In this document: one piece after another, positions 5,816-7,528 of the stretch
Position numbering within the stretch: the first letter of the stretch is position 1
Layout: the number at the start of each line of letters is the position of its first letter
DNA from: an uncultured Achromobacter sp.
Lineage (GTDB): Bacteria > Pseudomonadota > Gammaproteobacteria > Burkholderiales > Burkholderiaceae_B
Reading direction: 5' to 3'
DNA: 7,528 bases
Assembly (NCBI GenBank): GCA_913775005.1
Contig: CAJYKY010000011.1
Coordinates: forward strand, 1-7,528
Notes under the pieces: model-generated
The model's input: the letters and a program-made list of their open reading frames with translations, nothing else
What the model was told of the DNA's origin: nothing
The model's database searches: none
Translations under genes and position numbers: made by a program

Positions 5816-7528
5816 TCACGCAGCCAGTTGTTGCTGGTTGGCTGCACGCCACATTTCACCCAATGCACGGCGGTAGTCCGTCGGCATGACCTTTACGAAT
5901 TTGCCGCGCGAGGCTTCCCAGTCGCCCAGGATCTCGCGGGCGCGGTAGCTGCCGGTGTAGCGGAAGTGATCTTCCACCAGGCGGCGCAGGATGGTTTCAT
6001 CCGTTTCGCGTTCGCCACCGCGCTGCGCGCTGTGCCAGATGTCGATATTGTTCAGCGCTTGCTGTTCGGCATGCGGCGCCACGCTTTCCAGTTCAACCAT
6101 CGACAGGTTGACGCGGTGCTTGAGCGTGCGCTCCGGATCCCACACATACGCCACGCCGCCGGACATGCCGGCTGCGAAGTTGCGGCCCGTGGAGCCCAGC
6201 ACGACGACCGTGCCGCCCGTCATGTATTCGCAACCGTGGTCGCCCGTGCCTTCCACAACCGTTGCGGCGCCCGAGTTGCGCACCGCAAAGCGTTCGCCGG
6301 CCACGCCGTTGAAGAACGCTTCACCAGCCAGTGCGCCGTACAGCACGGTGTTGCCCGCGATGATGTGGTCGGGGCCGAAGCCGCGGAAGTCATTGGGCGA
6401 GCGCACGATGATGCGGCCGCCCGACAGGCCCTTGCCGACGTAGTCGTTGCCTTCGCCCACCAGGTCCATCGTGATGCCGTGCGCCAGGAACGCGCCGAAG
6501 CTCTGGCCGGCGGTGCCGTTGCACTGGATGTGGATGGTGTCGTCCGGCAGACCGTCGTGGCCGTAACGTGCGGCCACGGCGCCCGACAGCATGGCGCCGA
6601 TGGTGCGGTTGCGGTTGCGCACCGGCACGATGAACGACACCTTCTCGCCACGCTCCAGCGCGGGGCGGCTGCGGTCGATCAGCTGATGATCCAGCGCGCC
6701 GGCCAGGCCGTGGTCCTGCTCTTCGGTTTGGCGCACGTCGGCATCCGACTGCGTTTGATGGAACACACGGGCAAAGTCCAGCCCTTGCGCCTTCCAGTGC
6801 TCGACACCCGAACGCATGTCCAGCAGATCGGCGCGGCCGATCAGGTCGTCGAACTTGCGGATACCCAGCTGGGCCATGATCTCGCGCACTTCTTCAGCGA
6901 TGAAGAAGAAGAAGTTCACGACGTGTTCCGGCTTGCCCTGGAATTTCTGGCGCAGCACGGGGTCTTGCGTGGCCACGCCCACCGGGCAGGTGTTCAGGTG
7001 GCACTTGCGCATCATGATGCAGCCTTCGACGACGAGCGGCGCCGTCGCGAAACCGAATTCATCAGCGCCCAGCAGCGCGCCAATAACGACGTCGCGGCCG
7101 GTCTTCATCTGGCCGTCGGCCTGCACGCGGATGCGGCTGCGCAGGCGGTTCAGCACCAGCGTCTGCTGCGTTTCGGCCAGGCCCAGTTCCCACGGCGTGC
7201 CCACGTGCTTGATGGACGACACCGGCGATGCGCCCGTGCCGCCGTCATGGCCGGCGATCACAACGTGGTCGGCCTTGGCCTTGGCAACCCCTGCGGCCAC
7301 CGTGCCCACGCCCACTTCGGACACCAGCTTGACCGACACCGACGACTTCGGATTCACGTTCTTCAAGTCGTGAATCAGCTGCGCCAAGTCTTCAATCGAG
7401 TAGATGTCATGGTGCGGCGGGGGCGAAATCAGGCCCACGCCCGGCACCGAGTAGCGCAGCTTGGCGAGGTATTCCGACACCTTGTGGCCGGGCAGCTGGC
7501 CGCCTTCGCCGGGCTTGGCGCCCTGCGC
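5816..7528 (-). CDS. gltB: Glutamate synthase large subunit, C-terminal part (5' end outside window)
   Basis: The minus-strand frame is open from the right edge to the TGA at 5818-5816, showing the last 570 residues of a protein of about 1,500-1,600. The apparent GTG start at 7480 is internal: the frame upstream of it still encodes AQGAKPGEGGQLPG, a conserved segment of the FMN-binding synthase domain. Then come SPPPHHDIYSIEDLAQLI, the glycine-rich AGHDGGTGASP, and the 3Fe-4S cluster cysteines as C-X5-C-X4-C at visible residues 170, 176 and 181 (GCIMMRKCHLNTCPVG). Residues about 300-465 form the GXGXG beta-helix domain (for example GNTVLYGALAGEAFFNG). The missing part holds the glutamine amidotransferase. 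The enzyme converts glutamine and 2-oxoglutarate to two glutamates using electrons delivered by GltD. Its stop codon overlaps the gltD ribosome-binding site, implying coupled translation. The operon promoter lies outside. Confidence 0.97.
   Translation of the reverse strand, partial: AQGAKPGEGGQLPGHKVSEYLAKLRYSVPGVGLISPPPHHDIYSIEDLAQLIHDLKNVNPKSSVSVKLVSEVGVGTVAAGVAKAKADHVVIAGHDGGTGASPVSSIKHVGTPWELGLAETQQTLVLNRLRSRIRVQADGQMKTGRDVVIGALLGADEFGFATAPLVVEGCIMMRKCHLNTCPVGVATQDPVLRQKFQGKPEHVVNFFFFIAEEVREIMAQLGIRKFDDLIGRADLLDMRSGVEHWKAQGLDFARVFHQTQSDADVRQTEEQDHGLAGALDHQLIDRSRPALERGEKVSFIVPVRNRNRTIGAMLSGAVAARYGHDGLPDDTIHIQCNGTAGQSFGAFLAHGITMDLVGEGNDYVGKGLSGGRIIVRSPNDFRGFGPDHIIAGNTVLYGALAGEAFFNGVAGERFAVRNSGAATVVEGTGDHGCEYMTGGTVVVLGSTGRNFAAGMSGGVAYVWDPERTLKHRVNLSMVELESVAPHAEQQALNNIDIWHSAQRGGERETDETILRRLVEDHFRYTGSYRAREILGDWEASRGKFVKVMPTDYRRALGEMWRAANQQQLAA

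Noticed and set aside
5808..5852. A 15-residue N-terminal extension of GltD
   Set aside because: It would lie within the gltB coding end, and the conserved GltD N-terminus with a good ribosome-binding site starts at 5807.
4284..5876. A 530-codon open frame on the plus strand opposite gltD
   Set aside because: It lies antisense to gltD, which has every family motif. The His/Arg/Ala/Gly-rich translation has no recognisable domain and is typical of antisense frames in GC-rich genes.
1..7528. Mobile element, CRISPR, tRNA, riboswitch or defence system
   Set aside because: I saw no transposase, integrase, long terminal repeats, regular spaced repeats, cloverleaf sequence or defence-type domain; all coding capacity is explained by six housekeeping, transport or regulatory families.

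Overview
The window is high-GC, densely packed chromosomal DNA. GltBD glutamate synthase, an OmpW porin, a split CHR transporter and a LysR/YbfB-type MFS pair fit a betaproteobacterium, most likely of the Alcaligenaceae (Achromobacter/Bordetella type). That placement is an inference from protein character and gene content, not from a database search. I see no RNA genes, CRISPR arrays, insertion sequences, phage genes or compositional islands.

Layout, left to right. (1) Positions 1-1304, minus strand: an MFS exporter-like protein of the YbfB/YjiJ family, cut by the left edge. (2) A 64-bp AT-rich divergent promoter region with two abutting dyads. (3) Positions 1369-2244, plus strand: a LysR-type regulator, probably controlling itself and the MFS gene. 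(4) Positions 2241-2879, minus strand: an OmpW-family outer-membrane protein whose stop codon overlaps that of the LysR gene. Its 141-bp upstream region carries a near-consensus FNR/ANR box. (5) Positions 3021-3548 and 3545-4129, minus strand: two short CHR (chromate transporter family) proteins overlapping by ATGA, i.e. one transporter encoded as two half-size subunits. (6) A 211-bp gap with a strong hairpin terminator for the glt operon and a 16-bp palindrome over the gltD stop codon. (7) Positions 4341-5807 and 5816-7528, minus strand: gltD and the C-terminal third or so of gltB, the small and large subunits of NADPH-dependent glutamate synthase (GOGAT). gltB is cut by the right edge.

How the parts work together. 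GltB and GltD form one enzyme that makes glutamate from glutamine and 2-oxoglutarate, and the 8-bp spacing indicates co-translation. The two CHR halves almost certainly act as one membrane transporter. The LysR/MFS divergent pair looks like a regulator-exporter module with an unknown inducer. OmpW is probably switched on when oxygen is low. No gap exceeds 300 bp. I did not find a convincing undescribed system; the regulatory details at the gene junctions are the parts most worth a second look.
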